A model generated the notes under the pieces. The model was not told the origin of the DNA. It made no database searches and saw only the letters and a list, made by a program, of their open reading frames with translations. Shown piece by piece: positions 55,178 through 64,000 of a stretch of DNA of 64,000 nucleotides. The stretch spans positions 558,001 through 622,000 of the forward strand of contig JAHWDD010000010.1 in NCBI GenBank assembly GCA_023897205.1. Reading direction: 5' to 3'. The first letter of the stretch is position 1. Each line of letters starts with the position of its first letter. The position numbers were made by a program, and so were the translations under genes. This DNA is from Exophiala sp. HKRS030 (Eukaryota > Ascomycota > Eurotiomycetes > Chaetothyriales > Herpotrichiellaceae).

Positions 55178-56845
55178 GGCAGGACAGAGCTCCGAAGGTC
55201 TCAAATTGCTGCAAGGGTGGCTTGAGGAGTTGGGAATGCATACACGCACGGGACTGGGATACTAGGCAGGTTGAGTATCATTTTCATATCATCTGCTGGT
55301 GGTATGTGAGCAGGGTAACACACAGAAGGGGTCGGTTCACTGGTGGGAGGTTATCTTGTTGAAAGTTCAGTTTGCTGTTTTTTCTTCCTTCTGAAAGATA
55401 CCACACGATCGTTCTCTTGTTTCTGCGTTGGTTGGTTCTTTTTCCGCTGTGCCTGTTCCGAATGGTGAGGAAAACGACCAAGTATGCCGGGTTGCTTGAC
55501 ATAGTTTGAACAGCATTGACTTTTTTCCGCTCTACTCGTTCGTATCCAAGCGATAAAAAGGCCAACTAGGCAAAGATCCGAGTAGTCGAAAATGTCAAGC
55601 AAGAATAGCGTTCTAAGGACAGCCAGGGATAGCCAGGAATGGTAAAAATACATGGAAGAAACGTCTTGAACTTGATGAATATTATTCAATGCCTTGCCTG
55701 TGACATTTTTTTGCTGATGGTGATCGTGAAGAAGGGGCTTTGGTTGCGTGGTTATTTGTAGTTTTTTGGTCATCTTATTAGACAATCTACCTGATGCCAC
55801 AAGTACGAATGATGACCAGATACCTCTTTTTTGGTTCGAGTACATGTAAACTTCCACCCGGTGGAAATCAAAACGATACTCATACTCTTGAATGATACCT
55901 ACATACTGCGTACATAGGGATCGGGTTGGTGCCCTCCCCGGGTTATCTGTCACTGACGTCGTTTCCTTCCTAGTTGGGAACTGTAACCTGCCTTTTTGGG
56001 AAGAAACCTCGCCTTTTTCGTCGACCAACGGGAACAAAGGACACACCCCAAATGGGAAATCGGACTGATTTCTACTCCGTACCTAGCTAGGCACCTTCTG
56101 GCGAGGGAGGTTCAGCACGAGAAAGACGAGGCTACGAGGATCGAGAAACGAATCAACTCTTTTCTACTCGGGGTGTACGGTGTACCGTCAAAGAATCACT
56201 TTGATTCTGTTCTCAGGTACAAGGAGTATACCTAGGCAGACAAGAGATGAATACCCCGAGCAGAGTCGTCTATAGGCGAGCATGGAAGAAAATAAATAGT
56301 CACAGGAGGCACCCAAGGTGCCCAAGATACCGTAGGTAAAAGATGTGTATTTTACTGGTGTCAAGGGTAGAAGGGTAGAGAAGAGCGTGACAGAGTGACT
56401 GGTAGCGAACTGGAACAGGAAGGTCTATTGAAATCGCGCTGGGGGGTTGTCTTGGTGATCCTCGAGGTCGCTCCTTGGTTCTCTGTCAAACAGGAGAGAT
56501 TCATTATCACAATGGCCATGCTGGGAAAGATTGGAAGCGACGAGCAAAACCACAATGACGATGAAGGATTGTCAGTCAATCGTCCTGTACGAAAAATCTA
56601 TACGCTTCTCACGTTCTCACAACGTCTCTTTGCATACTCGTAGTGTCTACACTACTAACTGGGGTATACCTTCTTGCGGTACACTCAAGCTGAGGTAAGG
56701 CAGTTTGTGAAGGCAAATATATCATACATTCATTCATGGTCATGATTCATATCTTTACATGGACAATCACAAGTACAATGACTCTCATCTCGTCTCGTTG
56801 GTGCTTCTTGTCCTCCTCGCTACATCGTCATCGTCATTGTCATCA
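55178..56845. other. Intergenic between convergent Slm1-like and CENP-Q-like genes
   Basis: 3' flanks of both genes. A perfect TACTCCGTA (reverse of TACGGAGTA) lies at 56073. The 231-codon minus-strand frame at 55351-56046 is not credible. Confidence 0.5.
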
Positions 56846-57855
56846 TCATCCTGAAACATTGTATATCTGTGACAGTGTCTCGTGATCAAACTTTTTCATC
56901 GCAAAAGAATCCAGCATCGCCTTTGTCTCATCCATCGCCGCGAGAACGGGATGTATGGGTGCCGTGTTATTCTGCATGCTAGTCAAATGATTGCGGAGTT
57001 GTTTGTGCATCGAGTTCAGAGTTTCATCTTTCCTCTCATCCTCCTCCTCCTGTCCAAGAGTCTCAGCTAGACCATTCGGACGGCGGGAGTCTGTGTCTTC
57101 TGAGGAATTGGTAGAAATGCCCGTGATACTATTGATCCTTTCAACCCGGCCCAGTTGACTCGAGTCCATTTCGGAGTCGGCAAGTTTCCGAACCACCGGA
57201 TGCAAACCGCGCTCTTTCTTCCGGCGAAGGTCTTTGGCGGACCTCAGACCCGTCTCGAGTGCGTCGAGTTCGGCCGTGTCGCGCTTCAGGAGTCGTCGTT
57301 CGCGCTTGATCTGTCGGCGGAGGAGGTGTGACGAGGACGTGTTCATGTTCAGGGTCGATTGAAGGGATGAGATGCGGTGGAGGGTGTTGGACAGGTCGAA
57401 AGGTGTGTCGTCTTGAGAGGAACTGGTGGGTGCGGGTGGGAAAGGCATGCGAGGGAGACGGGATATCAGTCTGTGTGTTTTTTCAAGACTTGTCAGCTTC
57501 TTTATTCAAGAGAAGTGTGGTGGCGAAATGTCGAGATGATCCAGAGAGAGTCCTACTTGTCTGCGATTTCTTCAACGATCTTGTCGTACTCTTCTTCCTT
57601 GAGAGCATTCTTGGTGTTGGCTTTGGACGCTTGTCCCGCGCGGGTTTTGCTGAGTGGAGGAATTCGCGCATTGCACCCCCTTCGCTTCGCTTCGACATTC
57701 AAAAGGATCTGTCGGACCTTGTCCTGAGATGATGTCGGTAGAGGCTTCCATTTCTTTCGGATGGTCGCTTGGGGGACGTTCTTGATGCGTGGTTCAAGGG
57801 CTGCGAAACGTGAACGCGTCTCGTCAGGTGTAGCAGATGATTTCGAAGGCGCCAT
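56846..57855 (-). CDS. Kinetochore protein, CENP-Q/Fta7-like
   Basis: Two exons, 57855-57557 and 57470-56846 (86-nt intron), give 307 aa. The join reads …KEEEYDKIVEEIADK-LISRLPRMPFPP. N-terminal RKKWKPLPTSSQDKVRQILLNVE matches the 'KW-LP' block at the start of the CENP-Q/Fta7 domain. A middle coiled coil (LLRRQIKRERRLLKRDTAELDALETGLRSAKDL) and a C-terminal helix (LDSFAMKKFDHETLSQIY) follow, the arrangement of this COMA/CENP-OPQUR subunit that links inner centromere and outer kinetochore. Sequence conservation in this family is low, so the name rests on the short N-terminal block plus architecture. It is divergent from the DUF2278 gene. Confidence 0.65.
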
Positions 57856-58626
57856 CGTGTATTTTCAGTCCAGAGACAAGTCTGCTGCAGTAGTTCGACG
57901 CGTGAATGTGGCAATGATTCCGTCACAGAAAACGTCTTGAAATGTTGGAAAGACTGTGGCCGGAGACTTGTGATCAAGCAAGGCGCGTGTTGATGTATGT
58001 TTGGTTTCGGTTTAGCGTAGCCTTGTCGCATTATGGTGTACGGAGTATGGTCGCCGTGATCTTCCTTACTAACTGGGGCCACCGATCGTGAATCAGTCCA
58101 TCACTCTAACCATGCCAGTCTTTGAGTCCTCTACCTTGGCAAAATGATGCCTTGTGCTCAAGCATTGCTAGACGTTCAGCCGCACCTGATACAGAAAGGG
58201 CGGTTGGATATCCGAGACACGATCACGAAGGCTGTCAATCTGGTTCAGCTCATACCCGTATACTCGTTACCAAGCCCACCTCGCTTCAAAGCTCTCAACT
58301 ATGCATCCAGCCTTCACAGCCATGGAAGTTGTGGGTCAAGGGTGCATTCAGCCCACGCGCGTGGCCGCGGTCTCCCAGAAAAGACTGAGTCTGCAGGATT
58401 GTGATTCGGACTGATGGCTGGGTCTGGATCGTTGGTCAGCTAACCAACAGACATTGCGAATACGAGGACAAGAATCAGTCTCAGCCGCAACAGCGCCTGT
58501 GTCTTATGATTCTATAAGATGGGCATTCTGCCTGCCCTCAACACACTCTCCCAACCTCCGAAGTCTTTGCCCAAGTTCTGAATAACATCCTGACTGAATT
58601 TTGGAACTCTCCGTTAACGACTCGAA
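57856..58626. other. Divergent promoter region
   Basis: Between the CENP-Q-like gene (-) and the DUF2278 gene (+). A perfect TACGGAGTA lies at 58039. A possible 86-codon ORF (about 58147-58404) begins plausibly but ends in Arg/Ser-rich junk and is left uncalled. Confidence 0.45.
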
Positions 58627-59295
58627 ATGCCCATCCAGGACTATGGGGTCTGGAAGGGGAAGCCTGTATCCTACGAAGTCGACCCTCCACAAGATCGTAC
58701 ACCTCACATCAATTTGGTCTTCCAGAGTAACGGGCCAACACAACTGAAAGCAGCCATCAACGTCAAGTCCAAGACCAAGCCACACGAGTTGGTGTATTGG
58801 TTCGACCGTGCCTTCTCCAATCAACTGACTCAGTCTCTCGCGAATCTCGAGTACGGGTTTCAAGCAATTGATCCAGACGATCAACAGGCCAACAACTATG
58901 CACTTGACTACGCTCGGACGCCCGGCCGCCTGCAGCTCCAGGCTGGTCGAATTTTGCCATTTATGGAAGTCGGCCCAGACAATGACATTCTCGATCAACT
59001 TCAGCCGATTCTCGATGATGCTATCGAGCAACGGGCGGACATATATCTATATGGCTCGTCGTTTGGGCCGGGAGGGATCCACGAAGTCCACATGAACCAG
59101 GGAAGCGCCGGCTTTGACAATGGCGTCAAACAAGATGGAGGCTTTCTGCTCAGATTTCCTGATGGTCATTGGGAGGCAGTGTTCTTGGCTTTTGCTTCAC
59201 AGCAGATTCCGACTGATGACTTTTCAGGGGATCCCCTGCCTGATAGTCGATCTCTGAAGAACATTATCGAAAGTGGTGGAAGGGCACGTCTTTGA
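58627..59295 (+). CDS. DUF2278 / YukJ family protein
   Basis: Single exon, 222 aa. Family signatures are clear: MPIQDYGVWKGKPVSYEV at the start, TPHINLVF and LKAAINVKSKTKPHELVYWF, LDYARTPGRLQLQAGRILPF, NDILDQLQPILDDAIEQRADIYLYGSSFGP, and the strongly conserved GGIHEVHMNQGSAGFDNGVKQDGGFLLRFPDGHWEAVFLAFASQQ. The family is widespread in bacteria (Bacillus YukJ) and fungi; no biochemical role is established. It has no signal peptide or membrane span, so it is probably cytosolic. An intronless gene of a largely bacterial family may reflect an old transfer. Confidence 0.9.
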   Translation: MPIQDYGVWKGKPVSYEVDPPQDRTPHINLVFQSNGPTQLKAAINVKSKTKPHELVYWFDRAFSNQLTQSLANLEYGFQAIDPDDQQANNYALDYARTPGRLQLQAGRILPFMEVGPDNDILDQLQPILDDAIEQRADIYLYGSSFGPGGIHEVHMNQGSAGFDNGVKQDGGFLLRFPDGHWEAVFLAFASQQIPTDDFSGDPLPDSRSLKNIIESGGRARL

Positions 59296-59424
59296 AAGGA
59301 AAACACCATGCTCGTCCCCGGCTGAAGTATAGGCATCGGTCTCGTTGCTGTAATCGTTTGTTTGATAATGACAAAGTCGCAGTGTCCCAGAGAGGTACTC
59401 GCAGTTCCTCATTTTATTTTGTGT

Positions 59425-61152
59425 TTAGTAGGTATAGCGGAAACCTGGGACCCCTTCTATCAATCGGTCGCCTAGTCTAGCTCGGCGGTTCGCATGCCAG
59501 AACCATATTGTGCAGGCCGCAACGACAGCGATCATAGCTATATGACTTCCTATACTGACCCATATGGCCGTAAAGTACCGAGGCGCTTCTGGTTGGCGCA
59601 CGATGTAACTCCCGGCAATTCCGCCTAGCCCATTACAAGCTGAGATGGCCGCTGCGACTGTGGCGCGTTTCCATTGTCCAACCACATTGTTGGCTTGATA
59701 AGCGTTTAGTGCCGCCCAATTTGAGATGTACGCTCCGGTAGCCAGGAAAGTGCCGATGTATCTGACAGTCACTTGACTTGGAAAACCGAGCATGCAGAAT
59801 CCCACAATGAGACAGACAGCGTTGAAGATTATTACTGGAGCCCGAATTCGGTACTTGTCGCCAATATACGAGGATAAAAGGACCGGGATCACGGCGTAAT
59901 AGTACGGTGGCGAGGCAAGTAATATTGCCTTGTTGGTGTCGAAGCCCATTCCACTTTGCTGGCCTTTTTATCAGTACGAGAAGGATGTCTTGTTCAAGGA
60001 TGAGAGACATACCAATATTATTGGCAGGAAGTAACTGAGGGCTGTGGATACGATGTTCAGAAGGAAGAACAATGTACAGAAGATGTAGAGTTTGATGTCC
60101 AAGAAATTCACCAGGATGGCGGATACGGTTAGGGGTTCAGGCTTTCCACCATCACGCCGATCCTCATTGATACGTGAGATGGCCAAGATCTTCTCGTCAT
60201 CTGATAGGAAGTGAAATGAGTTCTCGCATTGATCGGGAAATTCAACCATCCAGAAATATGTTATGATCCCGAGAAAGACGGTGACTGCGCCTTGGACAAG
60301 ATACATGTATTGCCATCCACGAAGGCCATCACGGTGATCAAGATGGTTGAGGCCATAGTTGACGATCGAACCTGTCGCGAGGATTATGATCTCGCCCGAT
60401 TGAAGGATTGCAAAACGAAGCTGCTGCTCTCTCCGGGTATAGTACTATCATGATATCAGTGCTGAAAGACGTGAAGAGCGGGCACACCCAAGAACTGGTG
60501 CGCATGTTGTCGAAGCATGCCGTTCTTCGTAGCGAGACTTACAGTTGAGATCAGATATGCTGGGAATAATTAGATGAAAGTTTCTCCCAAGAACATAAGG
60601 TCACTTACTCAGTCCAGGAAAGACACCACTCATGGAAATACCAAGGAGGACTCTTAGTGCAATCATCTGCCTCCAGGTAGTAATGGCGGCTGTGCACATT
60701 GTGATGATGCCAAAGGCACATGTTATGGTGGCAAAGAATATCCTGGGGCCCACCAGCCGGAGAAAAATTGTTGAAGGGAGCTGGAAGCAGACCGAGGCCA
60801 CGGTGAAAATGAATATCGACACAGAGTAGCGATTTCCGACAAGGTCCAAGTCCGACAGCATGCTGGTCACCGAGGCTGACGAGATGATCCCACTGTCCAG
60901 CAAATTCAGACTGCACAATATGCCAGCGATCGTACATAGTCGGACGTCGATCTTTCGACGCAGGAGTAACTCTGCTTCAGCTCGGATACTCTCATCCTGA
61001 AAGCGATTCTGGATGACATCGACGTCCGGTTCACGACTCGTATCCTCGCGTGGATGCTCGACAGGCTCATCATTGCCATTTATGTAAGCGGCGCTCGAAG
61101 CCCTCGATTGACCAAACACCTTGATGCCACTCTTGGCCGATACGCTTGCCAT
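59425..61152 (-). CDS. MFS transporter, anion:cation symporter family (Dal5/Tna1-like)
   Basis: Four exons, 61152-60609, 60559-60543 (a 17-nt microexon), 60444-60013 and 59958-59425, give 508 aa and 12 membrane segments. The microexon supplies TYLIST of the conserved loop …GVFPGLTYLIST-YYTRREQQLRFAILQSGE, which proves the splicing. Other marks: acidic N-terminus with EAELLLRRKIDVRLC, SLNLLDSGIISSASVTSMLSDL, RLVGPRIFFATI, WQYMYLVQGAVTVFLGI and FWMVEFPDQ. The group carries organic anions such as allantoate, nicotinate, biotin precursors and peptides. The substrate is not predictable. The start is the first ATG (MASVSAKSG); the upstream frame has only GTG. Confidence 0.88.
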
Positions 61153-62155
61153 CGCGACGATGACGACAGCTATGTCGGCACAGTTCACGAAGCTGGCGAT
61201 GGCTACCTTGGCATCGAGAGAACGATGCACTCATATGCAGTAGGCGTAGCAAACAGTCACCGCACAACTAGCCAGAGAAATCTTTCAATGTCGCGATAAC
61301 TGCGGTTCCACTGCGGGGAAATTCTGAACGAGGCAAGATAACGGCGAGTCATATTGTACTGTACTTTGGCATGGCCTCTTCTTGTCCCAGATGTGGATCG
61401 TCTTGCAGGGTAACACACAGTGCTACTTACTATGACATGACTTTTACTTACGAAAATGATTTTGGGAGGACTGGTGGAATGAAGGTATGTTGTTGGACCC
61501 GTGAAACAAGAGATATTTTATTGTGGCTTGTCAGCAAGGCTGAGTCGCACGTGATTGGTAAGGCTGATGTTGTCGGACAATTACGATACCCTGAAGCAAG
61601 GAAAGTGTTAGTCAAAAATAAATATGAGCATCGAGAAACGAAGGAAAGGCGCCCGTATACAAGGGAATTGCGGCGCATTCTTTGATCCTACATGTATCAT
61701 TTAAGGATTCGTATTCTTACTCGTACACCGACCGGAGTTGAACGACAGGAGTATGCTCGGACAATATTTCAAATGACACGCCACAATCCTCCCGGATGAA
61801 TGGAAGAATGCCACATCTTCCACTCCGCCGCACAGATGCAGCCGGGACAACATCGAAGATCGGGGCACATGCTACTGATCCTCCCGCTATACGTCCCACG
61901 GTTTGATCATCGGTTCCGTTTTCATTTCTTACTCGTACAATAGTCCAGCAAGCGACCATCCCGCATATCCTCAAACATGTCTAGCTTCCTGTTTTATTGA
62001 CATCTCCATGTGTCTCACGCTCCATCCGAATTCTACTACTAATGGTTGCAGACGAACGTCTTCTTTCGCTCCCACAACTCCCCTCAAAGTTACCTACCAC
62101 TAGAACACGTTGTTGAGCTTGCTCGTCCGATGGTGATCGGCCAACCCTGTGCAGC
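61153..62155. other. Divergent promoter region
   Basis: Between the ACS-type transporter and the unknown plus-strand gene. A 104-codon frame at 61371-61685 (starting MASSCPRCGSSC) looks zinc-ribbon-like only in its first ten residues and is not called. Confidence 0.45.
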
Positions 62156-63274
62156 ATGGTCGAAATAATCCCGCCTCCAGATCCTCATTCTCTACTGCCA
62201 CCGCTACTAGCCTGTCTCCCTACGTCGTTTGCCTCTCCCAAACCTCCGCCCGTGCTGCTCTCTCTACTTTCACCAATACTGCGTCAGCGTCTTGATCTCC
62301 ACACGTCTGCCTCGTCAAGAGACAACTGGGCGAGTTTATTATGTTGGGATGCACGAAAAGGAGATGTCCTCAAGGATAAGATCGAAGAGGCGGTTTTCGA
62401 GCCACATCCAGTTTCTGGAGAGATCGAAGTCGGTGACCATGATCAAATAAAGTATAAGCGGTTCGACGAGGAAACACTGCGGGCACAGATACCACTCCTA
62501 GATTGGCCATTTACAGCCTTGTACTTATGGTGCGCGGGAGGCGAAGAAGGAGGGAGTTCTTGGAAGTTGGCTGAGCTGTTACCGCATGACGCAGATCTAC
62601 AAAGAGATCCGTCCTGGTCACCATCGATAACCGAGGCAAATGAATCTTCTCAGGAAAGACTGGTGACAGAGGCTCTACAAGAAGCAGACCGAGCGAATTC
62701 ACGGACAACAAGGAACCTTTCCGTCCCACAAGCTGATGAGGACGATTACTGGGCAATGTACGACAGATCAGAAGGACGTACGCCCGCCAGGAAGACCCCA
62801 GTTGAACCAGCCCGCAATGGTCCATCAGAAGATGATTACTATGCTCGTTACGCCGATGTCCAGCCCGCTATGGACGCCCATGACCCGGATGAAGAGATGG
62901 AAGATACTGGAGATTCAACTTTGAATGGGCATTCCTTGCAACATTTGCTATCGGCCGGCCAGTCGGATTTGTTACAAGATCGAGAACCTCCACCATACCA
63001 ACGGTTCTTCAAGGACAATCCTGAGGAAAAGGAAACGGCAGTCAATCAGCCAGCACCATCATCGCCATCATCGAGAGGATCGGACACGGTGGCACGGTTA
63101 GAGGAGCATGCCGAGCGGTACGGCGCATCTGAGATTGGGGTTAGGCAGCACATCAGCACTACTTTGAAGAGCATGTATCGGTTAGCAAAGAGCGCGGGCA
63201 TGGATCGCGATGAATTTGATCGCATCGTTCAGCGGGAGTTGGAAACCTTGAGCATCTTTGACAGGCATGACTAG
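62156..63274 (+). CDS. Conserved fungal protein of unknown function with DDYW/DDYY motifs
   Basis: Single exon, 372 aa, no signal peptide or membrane span. An N-terminal ordered part (about 1-150) has LLPPLLACLPTSFASPKPPPVLLSLLSPILRQRL and DNWASLLCWD, LLDWPFTALYLWCAG. The middle is acidic and disordered and holds two copies of a short motif: DEDDYWAMYDR (about 200) and SEDDYYARYADVQPAM (about 226). The C-terminus is a charged helix (VARLEEHAERYGASEIGVRQHISTTLKSMYRLAKSAGMDRDEFDRIVQREL). I do not recognise a named domain. The coherent codon use and folded ends make it a real gene; function cannot be stated. Confidence 0.8.
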   Translation: MVEIIPPPDPHSLLPPLLACLPTSFASPKPPPVLLSLLSPILRQRLDLHTSASSRDNWASLLCWDARKGDVLKDKIEEAVFEPHPVSGEIEVGDHDQIKYKRFDEETLRAQIPLLDWPFTALYLWCAGGEEGGSSWKLAELLPHDADLQRDPSWSPSITEANESSQERLVTEALQEADRANSRTTRNLSVPQADEDDYWAMYDRSEGRTPARKTPVEPARNGPSEDDYYARYADVQPAMDAHDPDEEMEDTGDSTLNGHSLQHLLSAGQSDLLQDREPPPYQRFFKDNPEEKETAVNQPAPSSPSSRGSDTVARLEEHAERYGASEIGVRQHISTTLKSMYRLAKSAGMDRDEFDRIVQRELETLSIFDRHD

Positions 63275-63726
63275 GAGCCAGCATTTGTCGGCCATTGAAA
63301 TTATTTGACACTTAATGATCAAAGTAAGAATCTGTAGGCCACCCGCGTAGACTCTACGAGGGAAAAGATGGCAGTGGTTCATTAAAATACCCAAGAAACT
63401 AAGTAAAGTACCTTGTTCAAGCCCCTTTTTCTAAGGGGAACGCGACCTTCTCCAACGTCTCGACGCACGGACCAGCTGTCGCGGTCTCGAAAAGTTTTGG
63501 ACACGTCTTACCCTTGAGTTCACCATCTATCTAAATTCAGAGGTTGACTTTTCAGCGACTTTCTTTCGATTCATGTTCCATTCTGTCTTTTCCTTCTGAC
63601 TTTATTATTCTCCCTTCCCTATCCAACAAGTGCAGATTGTGTTCAACAACGAGGCTCATCCCTGAAGGGCAAGTGCTAGCACGCCCTCGAAGCCTCCCCT
63701 CACCCTCACCCTCACCTACCTATAGA
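63275..63726. other. Promoter and leader of the PMT gene
   Basis: CT-rich leader. A short (CCCTCA)n repeat lies at about 63698-63715, just before the start codon. Confidence 0.5.
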
Positions 63727-64000
63727 ATGGCCACTCCTAATGCTAGCCTGCGCCAAAGAGGTGGCAAGGAAAAGAACAAGGCCTTTGCCGATGAGGATCA
63801 TGATGAACACATTTTCTCGCAGGCTTATGCGGATGTCCAAAAAAGAGCGTCCAAGCAGTGGGACTATAAGCTTGCGCTTGGTGTGATCACCCTGCTTGCT
63901 TTCGCTACTCGCTTTTTCGGTATCAGTCACCCCAATGAGGTCGTCTTTGATGAAGTCCACTTTGGAAAGGTACGTTCAGATACTATGAGAAGGGAGAAAG
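63727..64000 (+). CDS. Protein O-mannosyltransferase (PMT), 5' end only
   Basis: ER membrane enzyme that moves mannose from dolichyl-phosphate-mannose to Ser/Thr of secretory proteins. Exon 1 is 63727-63969 (81 codons), followed by a donor GTACGT; the rest is beyond the window. A cytosolic N-terminus (MATPNASLRQRGGKEKNKAFADEDHDEH) leads to the first membrane helix (YKLALGVITLLAFATRFFGI). The PMT loop-1 signature SHPNEVVFDEVHFGK follows, including the Asp-Glu pair required for catalysis in this family. Which subfamily (PMT1, 2 or 4) cannot be decided from this fragment. Confidence 0.92.
   Translation, partial: MATPNASLRQRGGKEKNKAFADEDHDEHIFSQAYADVQKRASKQWDYKLALGVITLLAFATRFFGISHPNEVVFDEVHFGKVRSDTMRREK

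Noticed and set aside
55351..56046. 231-codon minus-strand frame downstream of the Slm1-like gene
   Set aside because: Low-complexity Lys/Gln/His content, no motif, lies in the 3' flank between convergent genes.
57428..57448. Separate start (MPFPPAPTSS) for a 200-aa protein
   Set aside because: The upstream 100-codon frame splices into it in phase (DK-LISRLPRMPFPP) and supplies the CENP-Q-like N-terminal block.
61371..61685. 104-codon frame starting MASSCPRCGSSC
   Set aside because: Only one CxxC pair, no second pair for a zinc site, lies in a divergent promoter.
63698..63715. (CCCTCA)n as an interstitial telomere repeat
   Set aside because: Unit differs from the fungal telomere unit CCCTAA and the run is short; a simple leader repeat is more likely.

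Overview
The window is nuclear DNA of a filamentous ascomycete (Pezizomycotina). The evidence is short introns (about 45-150 nt) with GT..AG ends and CTRAC-like branch sites, multi-exon genes on both strands, and fungus-restricted families: Zn2Cys6 regulator, SIT and TRI12 MFS carriers, Slm1-like and Rax1-like proteins, Ubp2-like protease. Genus cannot be fixed by eye. I rebuilt 23 protein-coding genes (two cut by the window edges) and two pseudogenes. Exon joins were chosen so that the reading frame closes and family motifs continue across the junction.

Layout. 1-9.6 kb holds housekeeping genes: end of cytosolic inorganic pyrophosphatase (+), a peroxisomal 4-coumarate:CoA-ligase-like adenylating enzyme (-), SMC5 (-) and a Rax1-like RGS membrane protein (-). 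9.6-17.8 kb is gene-poor: a 3.7 kb non-coding stretch, a Ser/Thr-rich single-pass membrane protein, and the remains of a Baeyer-Villiger-type monooxygenase and a hotdog thioesterase. 17.8-30.2 kb holds a PHD-finger protein (+), the sphingolipid regulator ORM (-), a five-zinc-knuckle protein (+) and a Ubp2-type deubiquitinase (-).

31-47.6 kb is an accessory region: Zn2Cys6 regulator (-), siderophore-transporter-family MFS (-), divergent DHA1-type MFS (+), alpha/beta hydrolase (+), secreted glycoprotein (-), CocE/NonD-type hydrolase (-), divergent TRI12-type MFS (+) and a Cys-rich GPI-type protein (+). The promoter shared by the first two transporters holds a perfect match to the fungal iron-regulatory GATA consensus ATCWGATAA. 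Next to the TATA box of the siderophore-type carrier there is also a GATA-containing inverted repeat. I infer an iron-responsive uptake and processing locus without its own biosynthetic NRPS; this is a hypothesis.

48.8-64 kb returns to housekeeping genes: complex I 21.3 kDa/NDUFA11-type subunit (+), Slm1-like F-BAR/PH protein (+), CENP-Q/Fta7-like kinetochore protein (-), DUF2278/YukJ protein (+), ACS-family (Dal5/Tna1-like) transporter with a 17-nt microexon (-), a conserved protein of unknown function (+) and the 5' end of a protein O-mannosyltransferase (+). The 9-mer TACGGAGTA recurs in intergenic DNA across the window and no listed feature type explains it.
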